Below, piece after piece: positions 15,875 through 25,870 of a DNA stretch of 64,000 bases. Source of the stretch: Algorimicrobium algoritergicola (GTDB lineage Bacteria > Bacteroidota > Bacteroidia > Flavobacteriales > Flavobacteriaceae); assembly GCF_008086165.1 (NCBI RefSeq), contig NZ_VSKL01000007.1, positions 62,001-126,000 on the forward strand. Reading direction: 5' to 3'. Under the pieces are notes generated by a model. It worked only from the letters and a program-made list of their open reading frames with translations, was not told where the DNA came from and did not search any database. The position numbers and the translations under genes are program-made. Positions within the stretch are counted from its first letter, which is position 1. The number at the start of each line of letters is the position of its first letter.

Positions 15875-17644
15875 TTAAGGACGGTATATTTTTTCGATGA
15901 GGTCTTTGTAAATTTCTTTAATAACCTTTCGTTTCATTTTCATAGTAGGCGTTAAGTGTCCGCCTTCAATGGTCCATGCATCGGGTGTTATTTCAAACTT
16001 TTTAATTTGTTCCCAATGACCAAACTTTTGGTTAGCTTCATCTATTTCTTCTTGAATACGATCTCGCAAAATTTGGCTTGAAGGGATATCGTCTTTAGAT
16101 TTTAAGGGATGGTTGTGTCGTTTTGCCCATTCCTCAACAAATTCATAATTAACCTGAATTAAAGCAGCTGGCATTTTTTCACCTTCACCAATAACCATGA
16201 TTTGTTCAATAAAACGCGATTGTTTAAATTTATTTTCTAATAATGCTGGTGCTACATATTTACCACCAGACGTTTTAAACATTTCTTTTTTTCTATCTGT
16301 AATCTTTAGGAAACCATCTGGATCAATTTCGCCAATATCGCCCGTGTGGAAATAGTCACCTGTCATCACTTCTTTTGTTTTTTCAGGATCTTTAAAATAT
16401 CCCATCATCACATTTGGTCCTTTAACTAAAATTTCACCGTCGTCTGCAATTTTCACATGGACTTGATCAATAACTCTACCAACGGTTCCTACGCGAAAAC
16501 CTCCGTCTCTCATATCGTTTACGGAAATAACAGGTGAGGTTTCAGTTAAGCCATAACCTTCCATGATTGGCATTTCAGCAGCTGCAAAAACACGTGTTAA
16601 TCGTGGTTGTAATGCCGCGCTACCTGATACCATTAAATCCAATTGACCTCCTAATCCTTCTTTCCACTTGCTAAAAATTAGTTTTCTAGCCAATTTTAGT
16701 TGTGTTTCATACCACCAACCATTAGCACCATATGGTTCGTATTTCAATCCTAAATCTACAGCCCAAAAGAAAAGCGCCTTTTTAATTCCTGATAATTCGC
16801 CTCCTTTAGCGACTATTTTGTCAAAAACCTTTTCATAAAGACGTGGTACAGCGGTCATTACATTAGGTTTAATTTCTTTGAGATTATCACTCATTTTCTC
16901 GATAGATTCGGCAAAATAAATTTCCACACCACAATACTGATATAGGTACAAAATCATCCGTTCAAAAACGTGGCAAACAGGAAGGAAGCTCAATGATTTA
17001 GAATGGCCATAATCAAATGGTACACGTTTTTCACTATTTAATACATTGGACACTAGGTTTTTATGAGATAGCATGACGCCTTTAGGACGTCCTGTTGTTC
17101 CCGATGTATAAATAAGCGTGGCTAAATCCTCTGTGGTTACGGCTACTTTTCTATCGTCAACCTCATTTTGATTAGTCGTATCTTTTCCTAATTCTAAAAT
17201 ATCTTCCCAGCTATTTTCATTAGCAACATCATCAAATGTATAAACGGCTTTTAATTTTGTTTGGCCCTTGATGTCATTTAATTTTTCTAAAATATCTTCA
17301 TCTGAAACAAAGCAATAGGTGGCTCCAGAATGATTTAAAATATATTCATAGTCTTCTTTGGAAATTGTTGGATAAATAGGCACATTTTGAGCACCAATTT
17401 GTAAAATACCAATATCCATAACATTCCATTCCGTTCTGTTTGTGGTTGAAATAACAGCAATTTTATCGTTTGGTTGCACTCCTAGGCGCAGTAATCCACG
17501 ACTTATAGCATTTGACTGATCTACATATTCTTGTGAGGAAATAGACTCCCATTTACCATTTTTTTTGGATGTAAGGGCTTTATCTAAATTGTATGTTTCC
17601 AACTGATGTTGTGGAAAATCAAAAATTCTGGTAATTTGAGTCAT
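15875..17644 (-). CDS. Long-chain acyl-CoA synthetase (AMP-forming)
   Basis: A 589-residue ANL-superfamily ligase that activates fatty acids to acyl-CoA with ATP, feeding the fad operon downstream. Motifs: the P-loop-like YTSGTTGRPKGVMLSHKN near residue 180, GYGLTETSPVISVND, the YFHTGDIGEIDPDGFLKITD segment, and DRKKEMFKTSGGKYVAP carrying the domain hinge and Lys region. It resembles the FAA1/FadD long-chain group. The start is set at the ATG at 17644 (MTQITRIFDF). The frame is open to 17731, but that extension runs into the purL terminator. It has its own terminator at 15846-15869. Confidence 0.92.
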   Translation of the reverse strand: MTQITRIFDFPQHQLETYNLDKALTSKKNGKWESISSQEYVDQSNAISRGLLRLGVQPNDKIAVISTTNRTEWNVMDIGILQIGAQNVPIYPTISKEDYEYILNHSGATYCFVSDEDILEKLNDIKGQTKLKAVYTFDDVANENSWEDILELGKDTTNQNEVDDRKVAVTTEDLATLIYTSGTTGRPKGVMLSHKNLVSNVLNSEKRVPFDYGHSKSLSFLPVCHVFERMILYLYQYCGVEIYFAESIEKMSDNLKEIKPNVMTAVPRLYEKVFDKIVAKGGELSGIKKALFFWAVDLGLKYEPYGANGWWYETQLKLARKLIFSKWKEGLGGQLDLMVSGSAALQPRLTRVFAAAEMPIMEGYGLTETSPVISVNDMRDGGFRVGTVGRVIDQVHVKIADDGEILVKGPNVMMGYFKDPEKTKEVMTGDYFHTGDIGEIDPDGFLKITDRKKEMFKTSGGKYVAPALLENKFKQSRFIEQIMVIGEGEKMPAALIQVNYEFVEEWAKRHNHPLKSKDDIPSSQILRDRIQEEIDEANQKFGHWEQIKKFEITPDAWTIEGGHLTPTMKMKRKVIKEIYKDLIEKIYRP

Positions 17645-17711
17645 GTTTATATGAAGTTTGAAGACTTGCAAATTATGAAAAAAAACTGATATTAAAATAA
17701 CTACACAAAAA

Positions 17712-17738
17712 AAGGAGCTTGAAATATCCAAGCTCCTT
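17712..17738 (-). terminator. Terminator downstream of purL
   Basis: A 10-bp perfect stem (17712-17721 with 17729-17738) with a 7-base loop and, on the minus strand, a following T run (A run at 17707-17713). It ends the purL transcript and rules out the longer start of the acyl-CoA synthetase. Confidence 0.88.
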
Positions 17739-17764
17739 GATTAGTAATTAATTATACTTTTGAA

Positions 17765-20700
17765 TTATTTATTCTCAATCCATTTTTTAGCATTCACAAA
17801 AGCTTCTAGCCAAGGCGAAACTTCGTCTTTTCTGCCTTCTGGATAATTTGCCCAGTTCCATTGGAATGTTGATCGCTCAATATGTGGCATGGTTACTAAA
17901 TGTCTTCCTGTAGTATCGCACATCATGGCTGTATTAAAATCTGAACCATTAGGATTCGCAGGATAACCTTCATAACCAAATTTAGCGACGATGTTATAAT
18001 CTTTCTCCTTGTTTGGTAGACTAAATTTACCTTCACCATGAGATATCCAAACGCCTAATTTGCATCCTTCTAAACTGGATAACATAACAGAATTGTTTTT
18101 CTGGATTTCTACAGAAGTAAACGCGCTTTCGTGTTTTTTGGAGTTATTATAGGTTAGCTTTCCATGTGTATCATGCTCTGGATTTACCAACTCGAGTTCC
18201 ATCCAAAGTTGTGCGCCATTACAGATACCTACTGAAAGTGTGTCTTCACGTTTAAAGAAATTCTTTAAAGCTGTATTGGCTTTCTCATTGTATTTGAAAG
18301 CACCTGCCCAACCTTTAGCAGAACCTAAAACATCTGAATTTGAAAAACCACCAACAGCGCCAATAAACTGAATGTCTTCAAGTGTTTCACGACCAGAAAT
18401 TAAATCGGTCATGTGAACATCTTTTACATCAAATCCAGCTAAATACATGGCGTTTGCCATCTCGCGTTCAGAGTTTGAACCTTTTTCACGCAGAATAGCC
18501 GCTTTTGGTTTAGATTCTTCTTTTGCGTTCTGAATGACAGGAAGTTTTCCGGTGAAATGTTTAGGGAAAATATATTCTAATGGCTGATTCTTATAGTTGT
18601 CAAATCGGTCTTGTGCCAAGCCGTTTGCTGTTTGTTTTTGATCCAATAGGAAGGATGTTTTATACCAAACATCACGTAATCTTGAAATGGTTAATGTGAA
18701 AACTTCATCATCATTAATAATGCTTAATACATCACTACCTTGAACGGTTCCTATATTGAAGAATTCAATATTTGCGTCTGTTAATAGTTGTTCAACTGAA
18801 TCATCAGCGGCTTGAAAAACAATTCCAGCATTTTCAGAGAAAAAGAGTTTTATAGAATCCGCTTCAGCCAAGTCAGTTAGGTTTAATTCGGCTCCTAAAT
18901 TCACATCTGCAAAACACATTTCTAAAAGTGTCGTGATTAAACCACCTGAAGCCACATCATGTCCTGCAACAATTTTATCAGCTTTAATTAAATCCTGAAT
19001 CGTATTAAAAACGGTTTTTACAAATTCTGGATTTGTTACATCTGGCGTTTCATTTCCAATGGCATTTAAGGTTTGGTTGAATGAACTTCCACCTAATTTA
19101 AAATCATCTTGGGATATGTTGATATAATAGATGTTTCCAGCATTTTTTTGAAAAACAGGTTCTATAACTTTCGTAATATCATTACAGTTTCCAGCAGCTG
19201 AAATAATAACCGTTCCTGGAGAAATAACGTCTTCATTCGGATATTTTTGCTTCATGGAAAGCGAATCTTTTCCAGTGGGAACGTTAATTCCTAAATGGAT
19301 AGCAAATTCTGAAACGGCTTCAACAGCTTCATAAAGCCGTGCATCTTCACCTTCATTTTTACAAGGCCACATCCAATTGGCGGACAAAGAAACACTTTTC
19401 AATCCATCTTTTAAAGGAGCCCAAATAATATTGGTAAGTGATTCTGTAATGGCATTTCTACTACCAGCTTTTGGTGAAATTAATCCTGAAATCGGTGCAT
19501 GACCAACAGAAGTTGCAATACCTTCTTTTCCTTTATAATCCAAAGCCATGACGCCACAGTTATTCAAGGGTAACTGTAAAGGTCCAGCACATTGCTGCTT
19601 GGCCACTTTTCCACCAACACAACGATCTACTTTATTGGTTAACCAATCCTTACAAGCCACAGCTTCTAACTGTAAAACTTGATCCAAATAGATGAGTACG
19701 TTTTTCGATTTATATCTTGGATTCTTATATTTTCTGACAACTGTATTGTCTGTCATGATGGTTTTAGGCGAGCTTCCAAATATATCTTCCAACGCTAAAT
19801 CCATTGGTTTTTCACCCGTGGTTTTAGACTCAAAAGTAAAACGATCATCACCTGTAACATCACCAACTGTGTACATTGGCGAACGCTCACGCTCTGCAAT
19901 TTTTTGTAAGGTTTCAATATGTTTTTCAGAAATAATCAAGCCCATACGTTCTTGCGATTCGTTTCCGATAATTTCTTTAGCCGAGAGGGTAGGATCTCCA
20001 ACAGGTAATTTATCTAAATCAATTTTACCTCCAGTGTCTTCAACCAATTCACTTAAACAATTTAAGTGACCACCAGCACCATGATCGTGAATAGAAACAA
20101 TAAAATTCTCATCACTTTCCACCATACCACGAACCGCATTTGCGGCGCGTTTTTGCATTTCTGGGTTGGAACGCTGAACGGCATTTAATTCAATTCCAGA
20201 AGCAAATTCTCCAGTATCTGCTGATGAAACAGCTGCACCACCCATTCCAATTCGGTAGTTTTCACCACCAAGAATTACAATTTTGTCACCAACTTTTGGC
20301 GTGTCTTTTAGTGCTTGATCTGCTTTGCCATAGCCAATTCCACCAGCTTGCATAATAACTTTATCATAGCCCAATTTCCTTGCTTTTGCATCGCTAGATG
20401 CGGCATTTTCTTCGTGCTCAAATGTTAGAACAGAACCACAAATAAGTGGTTGCCCGAATTTGTTTCCGAAATCTGAAGCACCATTAGATGCTTTTATTAA
20501 AATATCCATAGGTGTTTGGTACAACCACGGACGTGCTTCCATTTTTTCTTCCCAAAATCTCTTTTCTTCTAATCGCGAATATGCTGTCATATAAACAGCT
20601 GTTCCAGCTAATGGTAATGAACCTTTTCCGCCTGCTAATCTATCGCGAATTTCACCACCTGAACCTGTTGCAGCACCATTAAAAGGCTCGACGGTTGTTG

Positions 20701-21454
20701 GGAAATTGTGTGTTTCTGCTTTAAGCGAAATAACAGAATCAAATTCTTTTATTTGATAAAAATCTGGTTTGTCAGCTGTTTTAGGTGCAAACTGTTCCAC
20801 TCGTGGTCCTTTTACAAAAGCTACGTTATCTTTATATGCTGAAACAATTGTGTTTGGGTGTTGTTTGGATGTTTCTTTTATTAATTTAAAAAGTGAGCTT
20901 GGTTTTTCTTCACCATCAATTACAAAAGTGCCATTGAAAATTTTATGGCGACAATGCTCTGAATTCACTTGCGAAAATCCAAAAACTTCAGAATCAGTTA
21001 ATGGTCTGTCTATTTTTTTTGAAACCCCTTCTAGGTATGCTATTTCTTCATCATTTAAAGCTAGGCCTTCTTGTTGGTTGTAAGCTGAAATATCATCAAT
21101 ATTTAAAATAGCTTCTGGCTTGATATCAAAAGAAAAAGAATCTTGATGTAACCCGTTGTATTTTTCTGAAATCATAGGATCGTAATCCTTGAAATCTTCA
21201 TCAGCCGCTTGAAACTCTTCAATACGGATAATGCCTTCAATACCCATGTTTTGCGTAATTTCCATAGCATTGGTACTCCAAGGTGTAATCATGGCAGCGC
21301 GAGGTCCAACAAAAAAAGCATCTAGAGATGCTTGTTCTATTTTTGGCTGGTTGCCAAACAACCACATTAATTTAGATGTGGTTTCGGTTGATAATTCTTT
21401 TGTTGCTTGAACAGCAAATATTTTACTGTTTTGGTTTCCGAAGAAATGAATCAT
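17765..21454 (-). CDS. purL: Phosphoribosylformylglycinamidine synthase
   Basis: A 1229-residue single-chain FGAM synthase, the fourth step of purine biosynthesis (FGAR + Gln + ATP to FGAM). An N-terminal PurS-like domain is followed by a linker and the first AIRS-type half with the conserved AETHNFPTTVEPFNGAATGS segment. The second half contains the PTGKDSLSM segment. The C-terminal glutaminase domain starts near residue 960, with the nucleophile Cys in GICNGAQLW and the His/Glu partners near PHIERSTFQWNW. Length is normal for the large one-chain type, as in E. coli (about 1300), rather than the split PurSLQ of Bacillus. It stands alone with its own -7 box and terminator. Confidence 0.96.
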   Translation of the reverse strand: MIHFFGNQNSKIFAVQATKELSTETTSKLMWLFGNQPKIEQASLDAFFVGPRAAMITPWSTNAMEITQNMGIEGIIRIEEFQAADEDFKDYDPMISEKYNGLHQDSFSFDIKPEAILNIDDISAYNQQEGLALNDEEIAYLEGVSKKIDRPLTDSEVFGFSQVNSEHCRHKIFNGTFVIDGEEKPSSLFKLIKETSKQHPNTIVSAYKDNVAFVKGPRVEQFAPKTADKPDFYQIKEFDSVISLKAETHNFPTTVEPFNGAATGSGGEIRDRLAGGKGSLPLAGTAVYMTAYSRLEEKRFWEEKMEARPWLYQTPMDILIKASNGASDFGNKFGQPLICGSVLTFEHEENAASSDAKARKLGYDKVIMQAGGIGYGKADQALKDTPKVGDKIVILGGENYRIGMGGAAVSSADTGEFASGIELNAVQRSNPEMQKRAANAVRGMVESDENFIVSIHDHGAGGHLNCLSELVEDTGGKIDLDKLPVGDPTLSAKEIIGNESQERMGLIISEKHIETLQKIAERERSPMYTVGDVTGDDRFTFESKTTGEKPMDLALEDIFGSSPKTIMTDNTVVRKYKNPRYKSKNVLIYLDQVLQLEAVACKDWLTNKVDRCVGGKVAKQQCAGPLQLPLNNCGVMALDYKGKEGIATSVGHAPISGLISPKAGSRNAITESLTNIIWAPLKDGLKSVSLSANWMWPCKNEGEDARLYEAVEAVSEFAIHLGINVPTGKDSLSMKQKYPNEDVISPGTVIISAAGNCNDITKVIEPVFQKNAGNIYYINISQDDFKLGGSSFNQTLNAIGNETPDVTNPEFVKTVFNTIQDLIKADKIVAGHDVASGGLITTLLEMCFADVNLGAELNLTDLAEADSIKLFFSENAGIVFQAADDSVEQLLTDANIEFFNIGTVQGSDVLSIINDDEVFTLTISRLRDVWYKTSFLLDQKQTANGLAQDRFDNYKNQPLEYIFPKHFTGKLPVIQNAKEESKPKAAILREKGSNSEREMANAMYLAGFDVKDVHMTDLISGRETLEDIQFIGAVGGFSNSDVLGSAKGWAGAFKYNEKANTALKNFFKREDTLSVGICNGAQLWMELELVNPEHDTHGKLTYNNSKKHESAFTSVEIQKNNSVMLSSLEGCKLGVWISHGEGKFSLPNKEKDYNIVAKFGYEGYPANPNGSDFNTAMMCDTTGRHLVTMPHIERSTFQWNWANYPEGRKDEVSPWLEAFVNAKKWIENK

Positions 21455-21506
21455 TATGTATGAGTTATAGTTGCCTTCCTATTCGTCTGGCAGGTTGTTT
21501 AAAATG

Positions 21507-21514
21507 CAAATTTA
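21507..21514 (-). promoter_or_regulatory. -7 box of the purL promoter
   Basis: Reads TAAATTTG on the minus strand, matching TAnnTTTG, about 53 bp before the purL ATG. The -33 region lacks a clean TTG. No purine riboswitch is visible in the short leader. Confidence 0.5.
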
Positions 21515-21587
21515 CTTTTTTTCAACGTAATAATTACTATTTCTATTATTGAAAATGGCGAGTTATCCACGCTGTTATTAACCATAA

Positions 21588-21615
21588 AAAAAGCGACTCG
21601 TTAAAGTCGCTTTTT
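21588..21615 (-). terminator. Terminator of the endonuclease I gene
   Basis: An 11-bp stem (21588-21598 with 21605-21615), GC-rich at the base of a six-base loop, with A and T tracts on both sides. The right arm abuts the 3' end of the minus-strand endonuclease gene; no T9SS gene faces it on the plus strand. Confidence 0.3.
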
Positions 21616-21620
21616 GAAGT

Positions 21621-23408
21621 TTATTTTTTAATAAGCTTTTTGCTTATGGTTGTTTCATTTTGTTTAATCCGAATAATGTACATACCACTACTTAATTGTT
21701 CTGTATTAATTATATCAGATTTATAGATAACTTTAGAAATTACCTTTTTGCCAAGAACATTATAAATATCTATTTGGGTTTGTTTCGGGTTATTTAAGTT
21801 AATATTTAAACTGTTTTTTACAGGGTTTGGATATATATTAATATTAGAAACTGCAAAATCGTCCGTGCTTAAATTCGTATAACATGTCCATGATAAATCA
21901 TCAAAAGCAACTCTATTGGTTGTACTACTATTTCCATCAATGACAATTGAAACAGATCCTTCAACATTTATATTAGGAATAGTAATAGTTTGCACAGCAT
22001 CTTGATCGCCATATGCAATAGTGCCAACAATTGTATTATTCACTTTCAAATTAAAAGTTCCACCAGAACCTCCAAACACACGTTTAGTGGATATGGTAAA
22101 ACTACCAATGCCTCCAGTTGCAGTAGGAGCAGTAAGGCTTCCGTTTCTAATTGTAATAGCTCTACTTGTTATAGATTGATCTGTTCTAGCATCTGTAGCC
22201 GTCCAGTCTCCACCATTGTCACCCGTCCAATTTCTTGTATCGTAATTGCCAACGTTTGCAGGAATACTCTCAAACGTTTCAGCCATGCAATTAACACCTA
22301 CACCATTATCTGTAGTGGTTTCGCAAGCTTGGTTACTAAAACCAGATTCATTTCCAGCTGCATCTTTCGCTTTAATGGTAAAGCAATAGTTGGTGTCTGC
22401 TGTTAAACCAGGAACTGTAAAATTAGTTCCAGATGTACTGAACGAATTAACACCTTCAACATAGATATCGTAAGAAGTAACGGCAACATTATCTGTTGAA
22501 GCTGTCCAATTTAAATTAATAGTATTATCCGTTGGATTGGATGCTATTAAGGTAGTAGGGATTGAAGGTGCTTCTGTATCTGGAGTTGGGTTCCAAATTA
22601 AATTGGCATAACCAGGATTGTCAATAAAAGGGTTTCTATTTCCTTGGTGAATATATGAAGCATTGTTTCTGTTTATTTCTCTTTGATTTACAGCATCGTT
22701 GTTATGCCAATCTAATAATAAAGCAATAAACCAATCTTCATAAACTTGATCGCTTGTGTTGTTTAACATGGCATGGTTCCATGAAGCAACTTGATTTTCA
22801 TAACGAACAGCAAAGTATAAAAGACACCTTGCAATGTCTCCTTTAAATTCGTCTATTGGTTCAAAAACAGTCCCTGTATAACCAGAAACACTACTAGTTC
22901 CTCTTTTAGAACCATTCATATAAGTGTTACTTGCCGAATTTGTTTCACCAAAAGCTAAACTTCCTCTCCCATTATTTACATAGCCATCTGTAGGGATTAC
23001 TTGATGTATATCTCCAACCATTGGCATAGCGCTTCCATACACACTTTGTGGCATTAAATGTTCTCCATTATAGCAATCCATTTCGCTATTATATTGTCCG
23101 CATTTATCTGAAGGGTTTGCGTAATAACTGTAATTGTATGGATCTGTTGAGATAGGATTTTCAGAATACATGTCTATAACAGAACCATCGTTTTCATAAA
23201 AATCGTCTACATCTGAAGCTCTATAGCCAGTTGCTAAATTGAATAATTGATCGTAAGTTTTAGGGCTATGACCATTTGTTATAATGGTTTTTAACTGTGT
23301 TTTTAATGTGTAACCAGTTCCAGTTGCTGTGCTGTAGTAGTTAGCTGGAATTTGTGCAAAAGCAACAGTGCTGATTAATAAAACGAGTAGGGTGTAAAAT
23401 TTTTTCAT
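21621..23408 (-). CDS. Secreted endonuclease I with FN3 and T9SS sorting domain
   Basis: A 595-residue exported nuclease. Residues 1-18 are a signal peptide. The endonuclease I domain covers about 20-270, with the catalytic His in NGEHLMPQS and a metal-binding HQVIPTDGYVNNGRG region. A fibronectin III domain is at about 280-365. A beta-rich module with three or four Trp (NWTGDNGGDWTATD) follows at about 375-510. The last 70 residues are a type A T9SS signal (IYPNPVKNSLNINL, then IDIYNVLGKKV and GMYIIRI). It therefore likely degrades DNA at the cell surface or outside. It lies 12 bp behind the RNA methyltransferase gene, in the same direction. Confidence 0.93.
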   Translation of the reverse strand: MKKFYTLLVLLISTVAFAQIPANYYSTATGTGYTLKTQLKTIITNGHSPKTYDQLFNLATGYRASDVDDFYENDGSVIDMYSENPISTDPYNYSYYANPSDKCGQYNSEMDCYNGEHLMPQSVYGSAMPMVGDIHQVIPTDGYVNNGRGSLAFGETNSASNTYMNGSKRGTSSVSGYTGTVFEPIDEFKGDIARCLLYFAVRYENQVASWNHAMLNNTSDQVYEDWFIALLLDWHNNDAVNQREINRNNASYIHQGNRNPFIDNPGYANLIWNPTPDTEAPSIPTTLIASNPTDNTINLNWTASTDNVAVTSYDIYVEGVNSFSTSGTNFTVPGLTADTNYCFTIKAKDAAGNESGFSNQACETTTDNGVGVNCMAETFESIPANVGNYDTRNWTGDNGGDWTATDARTDQSITSRAITIRNGSLTAPTATGGIGSFTISTKRVFGGSGGTFNLKVNNTIVGTIAYGDQDAVQTITIPNINVEGSVSIVIDGNSSTTNRVAFDDLSWTCYTNLSTDDFAVSNINIYPNPVKNSLNINLNNPKQTQIDIYNVLGKKVISKVIYKSDIINTEQLSSGMYIIRIKQNETTISKKLIKK

Positions 23409-23420
23409 GCTATTAATTTT

Positions 23421-24632
23421 TTATTTTTTTTGAAGTAAGGCCATATAAAATCCATCGAAACCAGTTTTCGATGCTAATACTTTATTCTCTTTTACAAATG
23501 TAAAATCTTTTCCAGCTTCCGAAGCTAGAAATGTTTCCACTTGATTCTGGTTTTCAGAAGGTAAAACGGAGCAGGTGGCATAAACCATTTGTCCACCAGA
23601 CTTTACAATTCGTGAATACTGTTGAAGAATTTCTTGTTGTGTAATTTTTATTTTATCTAAAAATTCAGGTTTTAATTTCCATTTCGCATCTGGATTTCTT
23701 CGTAAAACGCCTAGACCAGAACACGGTGCATCAATTAAAACACGATCTGCTTTATCATATAGTTTTTTGATGACTTTCGTAGAATCAATATGTCTTGGTT
23801 CAATATTGTGAGCGCCATTTCGTTTTGCACGACGTTTTAATTCATTCAGTTTATTGGCATAAATATCTAATGCAATAATTTGTCCTTTGTTTTCCATTAA
23901 GGATGCTATATGCAATGTTTTTCCTCCAGCACCAGCGCAGGTATCTACCACGCGCATTCCCGGTTCCACATTTAAAAATTCAGCAACCAGTTGCGATGAT
24001 GCATCTTGTACTTCAAAATGTCCGTTTCTAAACGCATCTGATGTAAACACATTGGCACGTTCTTTTAATTTTAAAGCATTTGGGTAATCTTTAATGAATT
24101 CCGTATCAATTTCTAAATCGAATAATTCAGCTTGTAGTTTTTCCTTGGTCGTTTTAAGCGTATTGACACGTAGAATAACATCTGCTTGCTCATTTAAAGC
24201 AGCAATTTCTTTAGTCCACGCCGCTTCGCCTAATTCTTTAACGCCTAACTCATCCATCCAATCTGGAATGGATTCTTTGAATTTTCTAATTTTAGAAAGT
24301 TCATCAAAACGGCCTTTAATTTTACGTAAAGGTGTGTTTTCAAAATATTTCCAATCGGGTAATTTAATACCACGCAACGTTGCCCAAACAGCAAAAACAC
24401 GCCATAAATCTTCACGACTATACGGTTCTTTTACTTCTGCTATTTCAGAATATAAGCGTTTCCATCTTACAATTTCGTATGTAGTTTCTGCTACAAAACC
24501 ACGATCACGACTGCCCCAACGTTTATCGCGTTTTAATAATTGCTGTATGACTTTATCAGCATATTTCCCTTCATTAAATATAAGTGTTAAACCATCTATA
24601 ACGGCAAAACATAAGTTTCTGTGTAATCGCAT
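23421..24632 (-). CDS. RsmB/NOP family class I RNA methyltransferase
   Basis: A 403-residue SAM-dependent m5C RNA methyltransferase. An N-terminal helical domain of about 140 residues precedes the catalytic domain. SAM motif I is VVDTCAGAGGKTLHIA near residue 230. The two cysteines of m5C enzymes are present in DAPCSGLGVLRRNPDAKW (motif IV) and YATCSVLPSENQNQVE (motif VI). It resembles RsmB/RsmF-type 16S rRNA enzymes, but the N-terminus is not a clear NusB-like domain, so the exact target base is not assigned. It diverges from the BNR lipoprotein gene over about 158 bp. Confidence 0.9.
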   Translation of the reverse strand: MRLHRNLCFAVIDGLTLIFNEGKYADKVIQQLLKRDKRWGSRDRGFVAETTYEIVRWKRLYSEIAEVKEPYSREDLWRVFAVWATLRGIKLPDWKYFENTPLRKIKGRFDELSKIRKFKESIPDWMDELGVKELGEAAWTKEIAALNEQADVILRVNTLKTTKEKLQAELFDLEIDTEFIKDYPNALKLKERANVFTSDAFRNGHFEVQDASSQLVAEFLNVEPGMRVVDTCAGAGGKTLHIASLMENKGQIIALDIYANKLNELKRRAKRNGAHNIEPRHIDSTKVIKKLYDKADRVLIDAPCSGLGVLRRNPDAKWKLKPEFLDKIKITQQEILQQYSRIVKSGGQMVYATCSVLPSENQNQVETFLASEAGKDFTFVKENKVLASKTGFDGFYMALLQKK

Positions 24633-24790
24633 TCTGTATATATATGTTGTATTCCGAAATTGTTTTTTGAAACTTTATCGGTATACTTTTTAGTTATTTA
24701 AAAGCATGCAAAGGTACACAAAGTTTATTTCTTTGGAAGTTTATCTAAATATTCGTTTAGCTTTTCTATTTTTATACAAAATAATCAATC

Positions 24791-25840
24791 ATGAGAAATT
24801 TGCTTCTAGTACTAGTAGTCCTTACAATGGTAGCTTGTAAGAACGATTCAAAAAAGCCTTTACTACCTATTTCAAGCGTTGAAATTGAAACGATTTTAGA
24901 AGATTCAACCTTGAGTATTCGTGCTTTAGAAATACTAGATTCTAAAAGCTTAGCCTTTGGCGCTAATAAAAACACCTATGGATTATATAATATGGAATCG
25001 GATACATGGTTGGTTTCTGAACAGACTCATGATTCACTTGATTTAGAGTTTCGAGCGATTGGGAATAATTCTGAAGATTTTTTCATGTTAAATGTTGGAA
25101 ACCCTGCGCTGTTATTTAAAACATCTAATTCTGGAGTTATGGAATTAGTTTATAAAGAAGTTCATGAGAAGGTGTTTTATGATGCTATGGCATTTTGGAA
25201 TAAGCAAGAAGGTATTGCCATAGGTGACGCAACAGATACTTGTTTAAGCATTATTATCACGAGAGATGCTGGTAATACGTGGCAAAAAATTCCCTGTGAT
25301 GTGTTACCAGATGTAAGCAATGGTTCCGCCGCATTTGCAGCGAGCAATACCAACATTGTGGTAAAAGGATCAAAAACATGGGTTGCAACAGGAGGAAAGG
25401 TAAGTACGGTATTATATTCTGAAGATAAAGGTGAAACTTGGGAAGCTATTCAGACACCTATTATTCAAGGTTTAGAGACAACAGGTATGTATTCTATTGA
25501 TTTTTATGATGAGATGACTGGTTTTGCAATTGGAGGTGATTATACTAAGCCTGACGATAATTCAGCAAATAAAATTCGGACTATAGATGGCGGAAAAACG
25601 TGGAAATTGGTTGCTGAAAATAAAGAGCCTAGTTACCGTAGTTGTGTCCAGTATATTCCAAATAGTGACGGTAAAGAATTATTAGCTGTTGGATTTAAAG
25701 GCATGGATTACTCCAATGATAATGGTACAACATGGACGCATCTGTCAGATGAAGGGTTTTATTCCATTCGTTTTTTAAATGACAGTGTTGCTTATGCATC
25801 TGGACAAGGAAGGGTTAGTAAACTCGTTTTTAAACGATAA
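24791..25840 (+). CDS. BNR/YCF48-like beta-propeller lipoprotein
   Basis: A 349-residue lipoprotein. The signal peptide ends in the lipobox LTMVAC, with Cys at residue 16. The rest is a beta-propeller with repeated BNR/Asp-box patterns: TRDAGNTWQKI, SEDKGETWEAI, TIDGGKTWKLV and SNDNGTTWTHL. These resemble the Ycf48/sortilin-type propellers, often annotated as oxidoreductase in this phylum without evidence. It probably sits in the outer or inner membrane facing the periplasm. Its partner is unknown. It ends at the bidirectional terminator at 25841-25870. Confidence 0.85.
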   Translation: MRNLLLVLVVLTMVACKNDSKKPLLPISSVEIETILEDSTLSIRALEILDSKSLAFGANKNTYGLYNMESDTWLVSEQTHDSLDLEFRAIGNNSEDFFMLNVGNPALLFKTSNSGVMELVYKEVHEKVFYDAMAFWNKQEGIAIGDATDTCLSIIITRDAGNTWQKIPCDVLPDVSNGSAAFAASNTNIVVKGSKTWVATGGKVSTVLYSEDKGETWEAIQTPIIQGLETTGMYSIDFYDEMTGFAIGGDYTKPDDNSANKIRTIDGGKTWKLVAENKEPSYRSCVQYIPNSDGKELLAVGFKGMDYSNDNGTTWTHLSDEGFYSIRFLNDSVAYASGQGRVSKLVFKR

Positions 25841-25870
25841 TAAAAAAGCAGCCAATTAGCTGCTTTTTTA
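25841..25870. terminator. Bidirectional terminator
   Basis: A perfect 12-bp stem (25841-25852 with 25859-25870) and six-base loop, flanked by A and T tracts, between the convergent BNR lipoprotein and Spy-like genes. Confidence 0.9.

Noticed and set aside
17645-17731. N-terminal extension of the acyl-CoA synthetase
   Set aside because: It runs through the purL terminator hairpin; the ATG at 17644 gives a normal N-terminus.
19692-20069. Plus-strand ORF of 125 codons inside purL
   Set aside because: It is antisense to a perfectly conserved gene, lacks family features and has Ser/Phe-rich shadow composition.
21990-22406. Plus-strand ORF opposite the endonuclease gene
   Set aside because: Ser/Thr/Cys-rich complement of FN3 and beta-rich coding sequence; no independent support.
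24094-24693. Plus-strand ORF of 199 codons opposite the RNA methyltransferase
   Set aside because: Antisense to conserved methyltransferase motifs; no start signal or known fold.
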